Source of the DNA: Streptomyces sp. CB02980
Lineage (GTDB): Bacteria > Actinomycetota > Actinomycetes > Streptomycetales > Streptomycetaceae
Length of the DNA: 64,000 nt
Assembly (NCBI RefSeq): GCF_014451325.2
Contig: NZ_JACSCH020000001.1
Span: 288,845 to 352,844 of the forward strand
Reading direction: 5' to 3'
Of this stretch, positions 25,373 to 33,414 are shown piece after piece (within the stretch, counting starts at the first letter, position 1; each line of letters starts with the position of its first letter). A program made the translations under genes and the position numbers. The notes under the pieces were generated by a model that made no database searches, was not told the DNA's origin, and saw only the letters and a list, made by a program, of their open reading frames with translations.

Positions 25373-26344
25373 TCACCGGAGGATCGGGGTGGCACCGGTC
25401 GCGGCGATGGAGAGGTCCCAGAGACGTGCGGCCTCATCGGGGTCGATGGCGTACGAGCGGACACCGCCGTCGTCCATGGGCTGGTCGGGGGTGGAGATTC
25501 GGGCGATGTCGCAGTCCTCCAGGTAGACCCCGCCGCGGCCGTCGAGGAGCGATGACGTGGCGGCCCACAGGCCGGTGGCAGCGCCCTGGGAAGGGGTCTT
25601 GAAGTCGACGCCGGTCACGTTGCCGTGCTCGTCCACCCAACCGCGGTCGATCTGTTCCTGGAGGGTCATCTCGCGCTGGAGACCGGTGATGATCTTGCCC
25701 GGGTGGAGGGCGAACGCGCGGACGCCGTCGTTGCGCCCGAGGGCGTCCAAGTGCACGGCGAACAGGGCGTTCGCGGTCTTCGACTGGCCGTAGGCCAGCC
25801 ACTTGTCGTAGCCGGTACGGAAGTACGGGTCGTGCCGGCGGATCCCGGTCAGGGCGTGGCCGGCGGAGCTGTTGACGACGACGCGCGCGCCGCCTGCGGC
25901 CTTCAGGAGCGGGTAGAGCTCACAGACGAGGGTGAAGTGCCCGAAGTGATTGGCGGTGAACTGGCCTTCCCAGCCGGGCCCGACGCGCCGCTCCGGGGTG
26001 GCCATGACGCCGGCGACGGCCATCAGGAGGTCGACCCGGTCGGCGATGTCGCTGATGTGCGCGGCGGCCGAGCGGACGCCGGCGAGGTCGGCCAGGTCCA
26101 TGGCGATGACCTCGCAGCCCCTCACCCCCTGGAGAGCGGCACGAGCGACGTCGGGGCGGCGGGCCGGAACGATGACCCGGGCCCCGGCGGCCGTCAGAGC
26201 CAGGGTGGTCTCCAGACCGAGCCCGGAGTAGCCCCCGGTCACCACAGTGGTCAGGCCGGAGAGGTCGCAGTCGGCCACGATGTCCGTGGCGGAGGTGGTA
26301 GCGGAGAAGGGCGAGCCCAGCGGCTGCTGTTCAGTCGTTGTCAT
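25373..26344 (-). CDS. Short-chain dehydrogenase/reductase
   Basis: ATG 26344 starts a 323-residue NAD(P)-dependent oxidoreductase. The cofactor motif is VVTGGYSGLGLETTLAL (TGxxxGxG). Downstream are MDLADLAGV, the NAG-equivalent LLMAVAGVMATPE, the catalytic Ser in VVVNSSAGHAL and YGQSK (YxxxK). The length and the inserted TGIRRHDPYFRTGY resemble the WWOX/retinol dehydrogenase-like SDR group. The gene diverges from a MerR regulator across 55 bp containing a perfect palindrome, so it is probably that regulator's target. The substrate is unknown. Confidence 0.88.
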   Translation of the reverse strand: MTTTEQQPLGSPFSATTSATDIVADCDLSGLTTVVTGGYSGLGLETTLALTAAGARVIVPARRPDVARAALQGVRGCEVIAMDLADLAGVRSAAAHISDIADRVDLLMAVAGVMATPERRVGPGWEGQFTANHFGHFTLVCELYPLLKAAGGARVVVNSSAGHALTGIRRHDPYFRTGYDKWLAYGQSKTANALFAVHLDALGRNDGVRAFALHPGKIITGLQREMTLQEQIDRGWVDEHGNVTGVDFKTPSQGAATGLWAATSSLLDGRGGVYLEDCDIARISTPDQPMDDGGVRSYAIDPDEAARLWDLSIAATGATPILR

Positions 26345-26358
26345 GCCGCCGACGCTAC

Positions 26359-26380
26359 GATCTAGAGCGAGGTCTAGATC
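26359..26380. promoter_or_regulatory. Perfect palindromic operator between SDR and merR genes
   Basis: GATCTAGA-N6-TCTAGATC at 26359-26380 is a 22-bp dyad placed in the divergent promoter region. MerR-type regulators bind such dyads inside long promoter spacers, so this is the likely site for control of both the SDR gene and the regulator itself. Confidence 0.75.
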
Positions 26381-26399
26381 AAGTCCAGGGGTGAGAAGG

Positions 26400-26819
26400 A
26401 TGGCGACCGAGGCTGCCGTGCAGTGGCTGAGCATCGGCGAGGTGGCCGAGCGGACCGGACTGAGCGTGCACGCCCTGCGCTTCTACGAGCGCGAGGGCCT
26501 GCTCGTCGGACCGGTCCGGCGCACGTCGGGTGGCAGGCGGCGCTACACGTCCGCGGATGTCGAATGGCTGCTGATCTGCGTCAGGCTCCGCGAGTCCGGG
26601 ATGCCGCTCGCCGACCTCAAGCACTTCGCCGAACTGGTACGCAACGGTCCGGGCAACGAGGCGGAACGCCTGCGGCTGCTCGAGGCCCATCGACAGCGCG
26701 TCGACGCACAGATCCAGGCGCTGGAGGAGTGCCGGTCCGTCATCGCCTGGAAGGTCGACGTCTATGCCGAGCACCTCGCCCGCGACGAAGCCGGCGGACT
26801 CTGGGACCCCACTGCCTGA
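26400..26819 (+). CDS. MerR-family transcriptional regulator
   Basis: The 139-residue regulator starts at ATG 26400, preceded by GAGAAGG. The N-terminal winged helix is canonical: WLSIGEVAERTGLSVHALRF, YEREGLLVGPVRRTSGGRRR and YTSADVEWLLICVRLRESGM. A dimerising coiled coil follows (ERLRLLEAHRQRVDAQIQAL). The C-terminus lacks the Cys ligands of metal-sensing MerR proteins, fitting the group that pairs with SDR or aldo-keto reductase genes. It is divergent from the SDR gene and probably autoregulated through the palindrome between them. Confidence 0.9.
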   Translation: MATEAAVQWLSIGEVAERTGLSVHALRFYEREGLLVGPVRRTSGGRRRYTSADVEWLLICVRLRESGMPLADLKHFAELVRNGPGNEAERLRLLEAHRQRVDAQIQALEECRSVIAWKVDVYAEHLARDEAGGLWDPTA

Positions 26820-26875
26820 GGCACGCGTCGCACCGCGCCGTCCCCACGGGCGCGGCGCGCGGGCGGTGGGCCGTA

Positions 26876-27727
26876 TCAGCCCGTTTCGAGCAGGCCTCGG
26901 CGCAAGCGCTTCATGGTGCGCGAGAGCAGGCGGGAGACGTGCATCTGGGAGCAGCCCAGGTGTTCCCCGATCTGGGACTGGGTGAGTTCTTCGACGAACC
27001 TCAGGTGGATGATCTGCCGGTCGCGCTCGTCGAGTTCGGCGATCAGCGGGGCCAGGGCGTGGAAGTCCTCCACCAGCTCCATGGCGGGGTCCTCGCTGCC
27101 GATGAAGTCGGCAAGGGAGGACTCGCTGTCCTCGTTCTCGCCGCTCAGTGCGGCGTCGAGCGACGAGGAGTTGTAGCCGTTGGAGGCCAGCCGGGCCTCG
27201 GTGACCTCTTCCTCCGTGAGGCTCATCAGCTCGGCGAGTTCCTTGACCGTCGGTGTCCGGCCCAGGCGCGTGCTCAGCTCCTCGGTCGCCTTGGCCAGTT
27301 CCACCCGGGCCTCCTGCAGGCGGCGGGGTACGTGCACCGCCCAGGAGGTGTCTCGGAAGAACCTCTTGATCTCCCCGACGATGTAGGGCACGGCGAACGT
27401 GGTGAACTCGACCTCCCGCGAGAGCTCGAAGCGGTCGATCGCCTTGATCAGTCCGATCATGCCGACCTGGACGATGTCCTCCATCTCGTCGCCGCGATGA
27501 CGGAACCGCCCGGCCGCGTAGCGGACCAGGCTCATGTTCATCTCGATGAGGGTGTTGCGCGCGTACTGGTACTCGTGCGTTCCCTCCTCCAGCACCGTGA
27601 GCTCCTGGAAGAAGACCTTCGACAGGGCCCGCGCGTCCTTCGGCGCGACCGCCAACGCGTCCGGGATCACCGGCAGCGTTCCCGTTCCGGCCTCGATCGC
27701 CTTGGCCGACATCGTGGTGAGCGTCAC
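26876..27727 (-). CDS. SigB/SigF/SigG-subfamily RNA polymerase sigma factor
   Basis: The 283-residue group 3 sigma factor starts at ATG 27727. Region 2 is intact (IEMNMSLVRYAAGRFRHRGD, EMEDIVQVGMIGLIKAIDRF, EFTTFAVPYIVGEIKRFFRD). Region 3 has VHVPRRLQEARVELAKATEE. Region 4 has ELDERDRQIIHLRFVEELTQ and the helix-turn-helix SQIGEHLGCSQMHVSRLLSR. These factors serve stress and development in Streptomyces and are controlled by RsbW-type anti-sigma kinases, of which two are encoded just upstream. A SigB-type promoter sequence lies 58-82 bp before the start, suggesting autoregulation. Confidence 0.92.
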   Translation of the reverse strand: MTLTTMSAKAIEAGTGTLPVIPDALAVAPKDARALSKVFFQELTVLEEGTHEYQYARNTLIEMNMSLVRYAAGRFRHRGDEMEDIVQVGMIGLIKAIDRFELSREVEFTTFAVPYIVGEIKRFFRDTSWAVHVPRRLQEARVELAKATEELSTRLGRTPTVKELAELMSLTEEEVTEARLASNGYNSSSLDAALSGENEDSESSLADFIGSEDPAMELVEDFHALAPLIAELDERDRQIIHLRFVEELTQSQIGEHLGCSQMHVSRLLSRTMKRLRRGLLETG

Positions 27728-27784
27728 GCCATTCCCCTTTCACGTGTGTCCCGAGCCGGGAGTCGTGGCCCCGTGCCAGCTCGC

Positions 27785-27809
27785 CTACCCGGACCGCCCG
27801 AGTCCACAC
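27785..27809 (-). promoter_or_regulatory. Predicted SigB-type promoter for the sigma factor gene
   Basis: On the minus strand GTGT (27809-27806) is followed after exactly 15 bases by GGGTAG (27790-27785). This fits the Streptomyces SigB-type pattern GNNT-N14-16-GGGTAY except for the final base. It lies 58 bp upstream of the sigma factor start in a 286-bp gap. This is a visual match only. Confidence 0.5.
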
Positions 27810-28013
27810 GGACGAATTTGTCGAGAGCTTTCCCGAGGGGCGGAACCCCGGGCGCGCTCGCCGGGTCGTGCGTGCCGAGCGTGAGGGGCGGTCAGCAGCC
27901 TTCCCCGCAGCGTCTGTCGAGGCCGTCGAGCGCCGGAGACCCGCTTCTTCCGCAGGTCGCTGGGCAGAAGGAAGTCAGCAGGAAGGTGCAGTACGGTCGT
28001 TCGAAGGAGAGAC

Positions 28014-28436
28014 ATGACACGGGATCCCTCACTGAGAGCCGTCGGTTGGGCTCGATCGCTTCCCCTCGGCAGCAGCGTGAAGACGGCACGCGACTGGACG
28101 CGTCAGCATCTGGAGACGCTCGGCTGGGTCCGTACCGCACCGGACTTGGTGGACTCCGTGGTGCTCGCCGTCTCCGAGCTGGTCACCAACGCCCACGTTC
28201 ACGCCCACAGCGACGCGCAGCTCATCCTCACGTGGGACGAGGAGTGTCTGCACGTGACCGCCCACGACGCGTCGTCCCGTGTTCCCGAGCAACGCCACCC
28301 CGACGACGATGCCCTGGGCGGGCGCGGCCTGCTCCTGATCGGCGCGCTCGCCGACGATGTGCGGATCCGCTCCTGCCCGCGGGGCAAGGACGTCACCGCC
28401 TGTTTCGGTCCGCCCTCCCCCGACCGGCCGGAATGA
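28014..28436 (+). CDS. RsbW-like ATP-binding protein (anti-sigma factor kinase family)
   Basis: ATG 28014 follows GAAGGAGAGAC. The 140-residue protein is a single GHKL ATPase domain: the N box LAVSELVTNAHVHAHSDAQL, a degenerate G1 region HDASSRVPEQ, and GGRGLLLIGALADDVRI as G2. Such single-domain proteins bind sigma factors or phosphorylate STAS antagonists. Located 286 bp from the SigB-type sigma gene and divergent from it, it is a plausible anti-sigma factor for that protein. Confidence 0.85.
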   Translation: MTRDPSLRAVGWARSLPLGSSVKTARDWTRQHLETLGWVRTAPDLVDSVVLAVSELVTNAHVHAHSDAQLILTWDEECLHVTAHDASSRVPEQRHPDDDALGGRGLLLIGALADDVRIRSCPRGKDVTACFGPPSPDRPE

Positions 28437-28487
28437 GGAACACACGCTTCACGCGTCCCTCTTCGGCGGCGGCCCGCACACTTCGCC

Positions 28488-28913
28488 TCAGCGCCTGAGA
28501 GAGGCGAGCAGGGGCTGCCAGTCGATGTGGCTCTCCTCCGTGCCCTGCGCCACCAGGACGAAGGTGTCGCGTACGAGGCGGGCGAGCCTGTCCTGGTCGC
28601 ACCTGACCATGGCGCAGTGCCCGGCCGGGCCGAGGCGCAGGAGAAGCCGGCCGTCGGGAGCGGGCCGCAGGTGGACTTCCCCCGCACCGGTGGCGGTCAG
28701 CGATCCGGTGAGGACCATCTCACGGTCGACGCGCCACACGACGGGATCATCTCCCAGGAGGTGGAAGACGATGCTCAGCGCGTGGGGGTCGCGGGAGGTG
28801 TAACCGACGGTGGTCTCGATCGGGACCGCCGCGTCCGGGGTCAGCAGTTCCATGGCCATGGGCTGCGTGAGGACGCGCGGCGCGGGGAGGGGGGCGACGG
28901 GGGGCTGGGGCAT
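28488..28913 (-). CDS. SsgA-like sporulation/cell-division regulator
   Basis: ATG 28913 has GGAGG at 5-6 bases and begins MPQPPVAPLPAPRVLTQPMA. The 141-residue protein shows the SsgA-like (SALP) core: VGYTSRDPHALSIVFHLLGD, VVWRVDREMVLTGSLTATGA, RLLLRLGPAGHCAMVRCDQD and a C-terminal helix RLVRDTFVLVAQGTEESHID. SALPs occur only in morphologically complex actinomycetes and guide septation and peptidoglycan remodelling in sporulation. This one sits inside a stress-signalling block rather than a cell-division locus. Which SALP subgroup it belongs to is unclear. Confidence 0.85.
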   Translation of the reverse strand: MPQPPVAPLPAPRVLTQPMAMELLTPDAAVPIETTVGYTSRDPHALSIVFHLLGDDPVVWRVDREMVLTGSLTATGAGEVHLRPAPDGRLLLRLGPAGHCAMVRCDQDRLARLVRDTFVLVAQGTEESHIDWQPLLASLRR

Positions 28914-29036
28914 GAGGTCCTCCGGCTGAGGGACGTGGCGAGCGGGTGCGGTGTCCGCTTGACCCGTCCCGTCCCTGTTACACCTCATGCACGCGAGGCG
29001 GATGTGCCGATGGCGTCGCGGTTTCGTGAAGGTCGC

Positions 29037-29171
29037 GGGAGCAGGGTCGTCGGAGGGCACGGGAGCAGGTTCGTCGGACGGCGCGGGAGCACGGCCCGTC
29101 AGGGGCCGGAGGGAGCAGAGCCCGTCAGGGGCCGGGGGCAGCGGAGCCCGTCAGGGGCCGGGGAGCCGGGG
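29037..29171. repeat. Two adjacent short tandem-repeat tracts
   Basis: A ~24-bp unit beginning GGGAGCA recurs at 29037, 29061 and 29085. Next to it the 16-bp core GCCCGTCAGGGGCCGG recurs exactly at 29094, 29120 and 29146 (26-bp period). Each core contains the self-complementary-like CCC...GGG, so the tract could fold into serial hairpins. It lies between the ssgA-like and HATPase genes and could act as a terminator array for the latter. Confidence 0.75.
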
Positions 29172-29198
29172 TCCGTCCGCTGCGCCGCTCGGGGCGTA

Positions 29199-29684
29199 TC
29201 AGTGCGGGCGCCGGTCCGCCGGCGTCGCCGCGTCGGCGTACTCCGGCACGAGGGAGAGGCGGGCCCGGACCCGCTTCCCCTCCGGATCCGGCTCCACGCT
29301 CAGGCTCTCGCAGACGGCGACGACGATCTCGACGCCGTGCTGTCCGATCCGGCGGGGATCGTGTCCGCGGGGTACGGGAGCGGCGGCCGCACGGTCGAAC
29401 ACCGAGATCTCCAGGGTGTCCTGACGCAGCTCCAGGAGCAGTCGGCACGGGCCGGCCGTGTGCCGGACCGCGTTGGTCACGAGCTCGCTGACCACCAACT
29501 GCGCCAGCTCGACGCGCTCGTCGGCCACCGGTTCACGCCGCACGGACGGGGAGGCCGCGAGGAAGTCGGCCGTGAAGGCTCGGGCGGAGGCGATCGCGCC
29601 GCCGCCGGAGGCGTTGTCGTAGACGGCACTCGCGGACAGCAAGGGGTCCCGTGCCGCAGGCTCCGCGGTCATCGCGTCCGTCAT
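29199..29684 (-). CDS. RsbW-like ATP-binding protein (anti-sigma factor kinase family)
   Basis: It has 161 residues from ATG 29684. The GHKL fold is seen as SARAFTADFLAASPSVRREP, the N box LAQLVVSELVTNAVRHTAGP, ISVFDRAAAAPVPRGHDPRR, and the G2-like GQHGVEIVVAVCESLSVEPD. It is distinct from the 28014 protein, with a longer N-terminus and a different G box. It is encoded on the same strand as the SpoIIE phosphatase upstream of it, which could dephosphorylate its STAS partner. Its sigma factor is not proven. Confidence 0.85.
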   Translation of the reverse strand: MTDAMTAEPAARDPLLSASAVYDNASGGGAIASARAFTADFLAASPSVRREPVADERVELAQLVVSELVTNAVRHTAGPCRLLLELRQDTLEISVFDRAAAAPVPRGHDPRRIGQHGVEIVVAVCESLSVEPDPEGKRVRARLSLVPEYADAATPADRRPH

Positions 29685-29795
29685 GGCGCTGGTATCCCCT
29701 CGTCCGGATGGGTGCGCTGGGCACCTCGTACCCCGCTTTTCCCCTCTTCATGGTTCCCACACCGCTCTCAACGGGGATCACACTCCGGCGACGCG

Positions 29796-31010
29796 TCAGG
29801 GAGGGGGCGGGGCCGGTCTCCCGTCCCGCCTCGAGTCCGGTGACCCCGCCCCGTGGCCGCGCCAGTCGAGACAGAGCACGAGGACGGCGTCGGGTGCGCC
29901 ACAGGGTGTCTCGCGCAGCGCCCGCACGACGGCTCCGGGTGCGTCCGCGCCGCTCAGGCGGCAGGTCCGGGCGAGAGCCCGCGCGACGGGACCGTCCGCT
30001 GCCTCGTATCCCCGCGCGGCCGGGGGCTCGCCCGTGCCGCAGGCGACGAAGACCAGCCGGTCGCCGTGCAGGAGGCGCAGGCGCTGGGTGGCGTAGACGG
30101 TGTCCTCGAACATGCCGAGGGGCAGCTGGCGGTCCAGTTCGACGCGCTCGGTCACGGCGCCGCGGATCCGCCAGAGCGTCGGCGACCCGGCGTCGACCAC
30201 CTCGATCTCGCCGTTGGTCAGGTCGAGGCGGAGCAGCAGGGCGGCCAGAGTGCTCTTCCCCCGGTACTGCCCGTAGAGTGCCTGGTCGGTGAGGCTGGCC
30301 TGCCCCACCAGGTCGAGTCCGGCCCGCCGGGCGTTGCGGATCGCCGTCAGGGCGAGGGTGCTCACCAGGGCGGCCGGGGTGCCGGGGCCGACGCCGTCGG
30401 CGACGATCAGCAGGAGTTCGTCCTCGGTCACGCTCCAGTCCAGGAGGTGGCCTCCCGAGGTGTAGGCGGGCTCCCAGTGGGCGTGGAGGTCGAAGGCCGG
30501 CCCGGCGCACGCCCGACCCGGCAGGGTGTCCCACTGCATCTCCCCGGCGACGCTGAGGGCGTGCGTCCTGCGGGTGCTGCGGTACAGGTCGGTGTGGCGG
30601 TCGGCGACGCGCAGGGCGTGTCCGAGCGTCTCGGCGACACGGCCGAGACTTTCGGTGGTCTCCGGACCGCACCGGTCCGCGGGCAGGTCGACCACGAGCA
30701 CGCCGAACCGGTCGCCGCGGACCGTGACGGGAAGGTAAGCGGTCGCCGTGGGCCCGACATCACGGAAAAGATATGGTTGCTGCGTGCGGAAGACGCGGCC
30801 GACGGGGCCCGCGTCCACGGGTGCGTGCGGCATCCCGGCGGGTGCCTGCACCGGCGCCACGGGGCGCAGGGACGTGTATCCGTAGTCGATGAGCAGCAGG
30901 TCGGCAGAGGACGCGGCGTACAGCTGCGTGAGACTGGTACGGAGGGAGTCCAGAAGGAGGTGTGGTGCCGCCCCGCGCAGTGCGCCTTCCACTGTCACGT
31001 GTCGATCCAC
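29796..31010 (-). CDS. SpoIIE/PP2C-like protein with GAF-like sensor, degenerate metal sites
   Basis: GTG 31010 is chosen because VDRHVTVEGALRGAAPH then aligns residue for residue with the start of the paralogue at 32908 (MHEIADVEQALRRAAPH). The 404-residue protein has a GAF-like N-terminal half (~1-190) and a C-terminal SpoIIE phosphatase fold. Metal-binding motifs are eroded: the GGDxYD position reads SGGHLLDW, the GDVxGHG position reads VADGVGPG, the SDGV position reads ACGTGEP, and the final DD is lost (APDAVLVLCLDW). It may be inactive as a phosphatase and act as a binding protein. The DNA immediately 3' is GC-rich and featureless. Confidence 0.82.
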   Translation of the reverse strand: MDRHVTVEGALRGAAPHLLLDSLRTSLTQLYAASSADLLLIDYGYTSLRPVAPVQAPAGMPHAPVDAGPVGRVFRTQQPYLFRDVGPTATAYLPVTVRGDRFGVLVVDLPADRCGPETTESLGRVAETLGHALRVADRHTDLYRSTRRTHALSVAGEMQWDTLPGRACAGPAFDLHAHWEPAYTSGGHLLDWSVTEDELLLIVADGVGPGTPAALVSTLALTAIRNARRAGLDLVGQASLTDQALYGQYRGKSTLAALLLRLDLTNGEIEVVDAGSPTLWRIRGAVTERVELDRQLPLGMFEDTVYATQRLRLLHGDRLVFVACGTGEPPAARGYEAADGPVARALARTCRLSGADAPGAVVRALRETPCGAPDAVLVLCLDWRGHGAGSPDSRRDGRPAPPPP

Positions 31011-31105
31011 TGGATCCGTACCGCCTTCTGGAGAGATGTGGAGATGACCGGTCCGTCGCAAGGCCGACGTCCTCGGCCCCGGACGCCCGAGGAGTGTCGG
31101 AAGGT

Positions 31106-31615
31106 ATGACCATCAACCCCGCCCCGTCGCCGCGGGAACCGCAGCAGGCGGCCGAGGCCGCCCGGGAGCTCATCGAGCTGCTGGAGGTGCTGTGGGAGCG
31201 CGGCCGGGACATGGTGTCGGCGACGCCGGTCTCGGCGAGTCAGTTGCGCGTGCTGTACAGCCTGGACCGTGAGGAGGGCATCAGCCTGCGCACCCTGGGC
31301 GACCTGCTCGGTTCCGCGCCGCCCTCGGTGAGCCGCATGTGCGACCGGCTGGAGGCGCTGGGCTTCGTCCAGCGCCTGCCCAGCCCTGTGAGCCGGAGGC
31401 AGCTGGAGCTGCATCTGACCGTGCACGGCAAGACGTACCTGCGGGAGCTCCGGGCCCAGCGGGAGAAGGCCCTGCTCGCGGTCATCGCCGACATGTCACC
31501 GACGAGCCGCAAGGCCCTGCTGCGAGGGCTCACGGGGTTCCACGAAGCCCTGGAGCAGAGCGGGCCGAGCGCGTCACGCCCGCGCACGCCGCTGAAGGAC
31601 GTCAGCTCGGCCTGA
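31106..31615 (+). CDS. MarR-family transcriptional regulator
   Basis: ATG 31106 (with GGAAGG in front) encodes 169 residues. The winged helix is clear: VSASQLRVLYSLDREEGISL, RTLGDLLGSAPPSVSRMCDR, LEALGFVQRLPSPVSRRQLE and LHLTVHGKTYL. The RLPSPVSRR stretch forms the wing. It lies divergent from one SpoIIE-like gene and convergent with its paralogue, an unusual insertion between the two phosphatases. It may control the stress block. The C-terminal ~25 residues are Ser/Pro-rich. Confidence 0.87.
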   Translation: MTINPAPSPREPQQAAEAARELIELLEVLWERGRDMVSATPVSASQLRVLYSLDREEGISLRTLGDLLGSAPPSVSRMCDRLEALGFVQRLPSPVSRRQLELHLTVHGKTYLRELRAQREKALLAVIADMSPTSRKALLRGLTGFHEALEQSGPSASRPRTPLKDVSSA

Positions 31616-31732
31616 TCTCCGCGCGACGCCGGCTCCGGCCGGGCGCACACCCCATGTCCCCATTGCCACCCCTGGTCGTCCCTGACATGTCCTACCGGGC
31701 ACGCGCCTGGTATTGCCCCAAGGATACAGTTG

Positions 31733-32908
31733 TCACACGGCAACTGATGACGCGGCGCCGTGCCAGTCGAGACAGACGACGAGGGCGTCGTCCTCCAGTG
31801 AGCCGCCGCCGTGGTGGGCGGTCAGCTCCCGCAGCATCGCCTGCGGGACGTGCGTGGGCGGCAGCAGACGCGTCCCCCTGAGCGCGCGGGCCAGCGCCCG
31901 GTCGCCGTAGCTCTCCCCGACCGGCGAGACGGCGGCGTACACGCCGTCGCTGCCGAAGATCAGGCGGTCCCCCGGCCGCACGGTGAACCGCTCGGGGACG
32001 TAGACAGTGTCCTCGAACATGCCGAGGGGCAACTGCGCCTCGAAGCCGATGGACTCGACGGAATGGCCCCGCAGCCGCCAGAGACGCGGCGAACCGGCGT
32101 CCACGGCCTCCACCTCCCCCGTGGTCAGGTCGAATCGCAGCAGGAGGACCGACACGAAGGCGCCGCCCCGGTACTGCGCGTACACGGCCTGGTCGGCCAG
32201 CGCGGCCTGGTCCGCGAGGGAGAGACCGGCCCGGCGGGCGTTGCGGAGCGCGTTGATCGCGAGGTTCGTCAGCAGAGCGGCCTCGATGCCTTCCCCCATG
32301 CCGTTGGTGACGGTGAGGGTCAGACGGCCGTCGGAGACCGACCAGTCGTAGTTGTCGCCGAAGATGGCGTAGGCGGGTTCGAGATGGGCGGCGAGGGCGA
32401 ACTCGGGGCGGGCGCACGAACGGCCGGGCAGGAGCTGCCACTGCATCTCCGCCGCGAGCGTGAGCCGCGTCGCCCGCCGTGCCAGGACGTACAGGTCCGT
32501 GTCACGCTCGGCGACCAGGATCTCGTGGCCGAGCGCATCGCAGACCTGGGCGAGTCCGGACAGCAGGGGTCGGAGGTCGGTTCCCGGGGGCAATTCGGCG
32601 GTGAGGACGCCCAGCCGGTCTCCGCGGACGGTGACGGGCAGGTGGAGCAGGACCGACGAGGGCCCCTCGACGGCGTACGGCTCCTGGGAGCCGAAGGCGC
32701 GTCCCTGGGGACTGTCGTGGATCGGGACCGACGGATCCGTCCCGGGCGTGCGCTCGACGAGCTGGAGCGTCCGCAAGCCGTAGTCGGCCAGCCGGAGTTC
32801 CACCCGCAGGGCGTCACAGCGCTCCCGCAGGGCGTCCTCGACGACGCTCACCAACCGGTGCGGAGCTGCCCGGCGGAGCGCCTGCTCGACGTCGGCGATC
32901 TCGTGCAC
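31733..32908 (-). CDS. SpoIIE/PP2C-family serine phosphatase with GAF-like sensor
   Basis: The 391-residue paralogue of the protein at 29796-31010 starts at ATG 32908. The GAF-like part includes HDSPQGRAFGSQEPYAVEGP and LHLPVTVRGDRLGVLTAELP. The catalytic part keeps more metal ligands than its paralogue: IFGDNYDWSVSD (GDxYD), FGSDGVYAAVS (DG) and LEDDALVVCLDW (DD), although the GDVxGHG box reads TNGMGEG. It probably dephosphorylates a STAS antagonist such as the RsbV-like protein encoded immediately upstream. It is co-directional with the STAS and the larger phosphatase genes. Confidence 0.87.
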   Translation of the reverse strand: MHEIADVEQALRRAAPHRLVSVVEDALRERCDALRVELRLADYGLRTLQLVERTPGTDPSVPIHDSPQGRAFGSQEPYAVEGPSSVLLHLPVTVRGDRLGVLTAELPPGTDLRPLLSGLAQVCDALGHEILVAERDTDLYVLARRATRLTLAAEMQWQLLPGRSCARPEFALAAHLEPAYAIFGDNYDWSVSDGRLTLTVTNGMGEGIEAALLTNLAINALRNARRAGLSLADQAALADQAVYAQYRGGAFVSVLLLRFDLTTGEVEAVDAGSPRLWRLRGHSVESIGFEAQLPLGMFEDTVYVPERFTVRPGDRLIFGSDGVYAAVSPVGESYGDRALARALRGTRLLPPTHVPQAMLRELTAHHGGGSLEDDALVVCLDWHGAASSVAV

Positions 32909-32970
32909 GGTCTCCCTCTTCCTTCCTCCCCGGGCTCGGTCCCGTGCCCGGGAACCGCGCCCCCTTTCCG

Positions 32971-33339
32971 CTATCTCGCGCCGCCGGCCGCGGCCAACGC
33001 CTCTGCCACGCGGTCGTGCGGCGGGAGCGTCGTCGTCAGCCCGGTGATCTCCAGGATGCGTCGCACCGCCGAGTTCGGCGCGGCGAGATACAGGTCTCCG
33101 CCGGCCTCCCGTGCCCTGTGAACCGACCTGATGAGAACGTTCAGGCCCGACGAGTCCATGAAGCCGAGCGCGGACAGGTCGAGGACGAGATGGTGCCGGC
33201 CCTGGCTGAGCTGTTCCGCCAGGTGGTCGTCGAGCCGGCCGGCTGTCTCCATGTCCAGCTCACCCCCCACGGACAGCACAGCCGTGCGGGCGTCGCGGAT
33301 CTCGACGTCGACATCCAGGTTCGGTTCTCGCTCGGGCAT
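32971..33339 (-). CDS. STAS-domain anti-sigma factor antagonist (RsbV-like)
   Basis: The 122-residue single STAS domain starts at ATG 33339. The hallmark phosphorylation segment LDLSALGFMDSSGLNVLIRS contains the Ser pair targeted by RsbW-type kinases, and AVLSVGGELDMETAGRLDDH forms the preceding strand/helix. Unphosphorylated RsbV-like proteins sequester the anti-sigma kinase and release the sigma factor. It lies between two SpoIIE-type phosphatase genes, all on the minus strand, which fits a sensing module. Confidence 0.92.
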   Translation of the reverse strand: MPEREPNLDVDVEIRDARTAVLSVGGELDMETAGRLDDHLAEQLSQGRHHLVLDLSALGFMDSSGLNVLIRSVHRAREAGGDLYLAAPNSAVRRILEITGLTTTLPPHDRVAEALAAAGGAR

Positions 33340-33414
33340 GTTCCCTGCTTTCCGGGTGGGGGAAGGTCGTTGGGCGGCCGGACCGGGGGAAGGCCGTCGG
33401 CGGACAGCCCGCGA

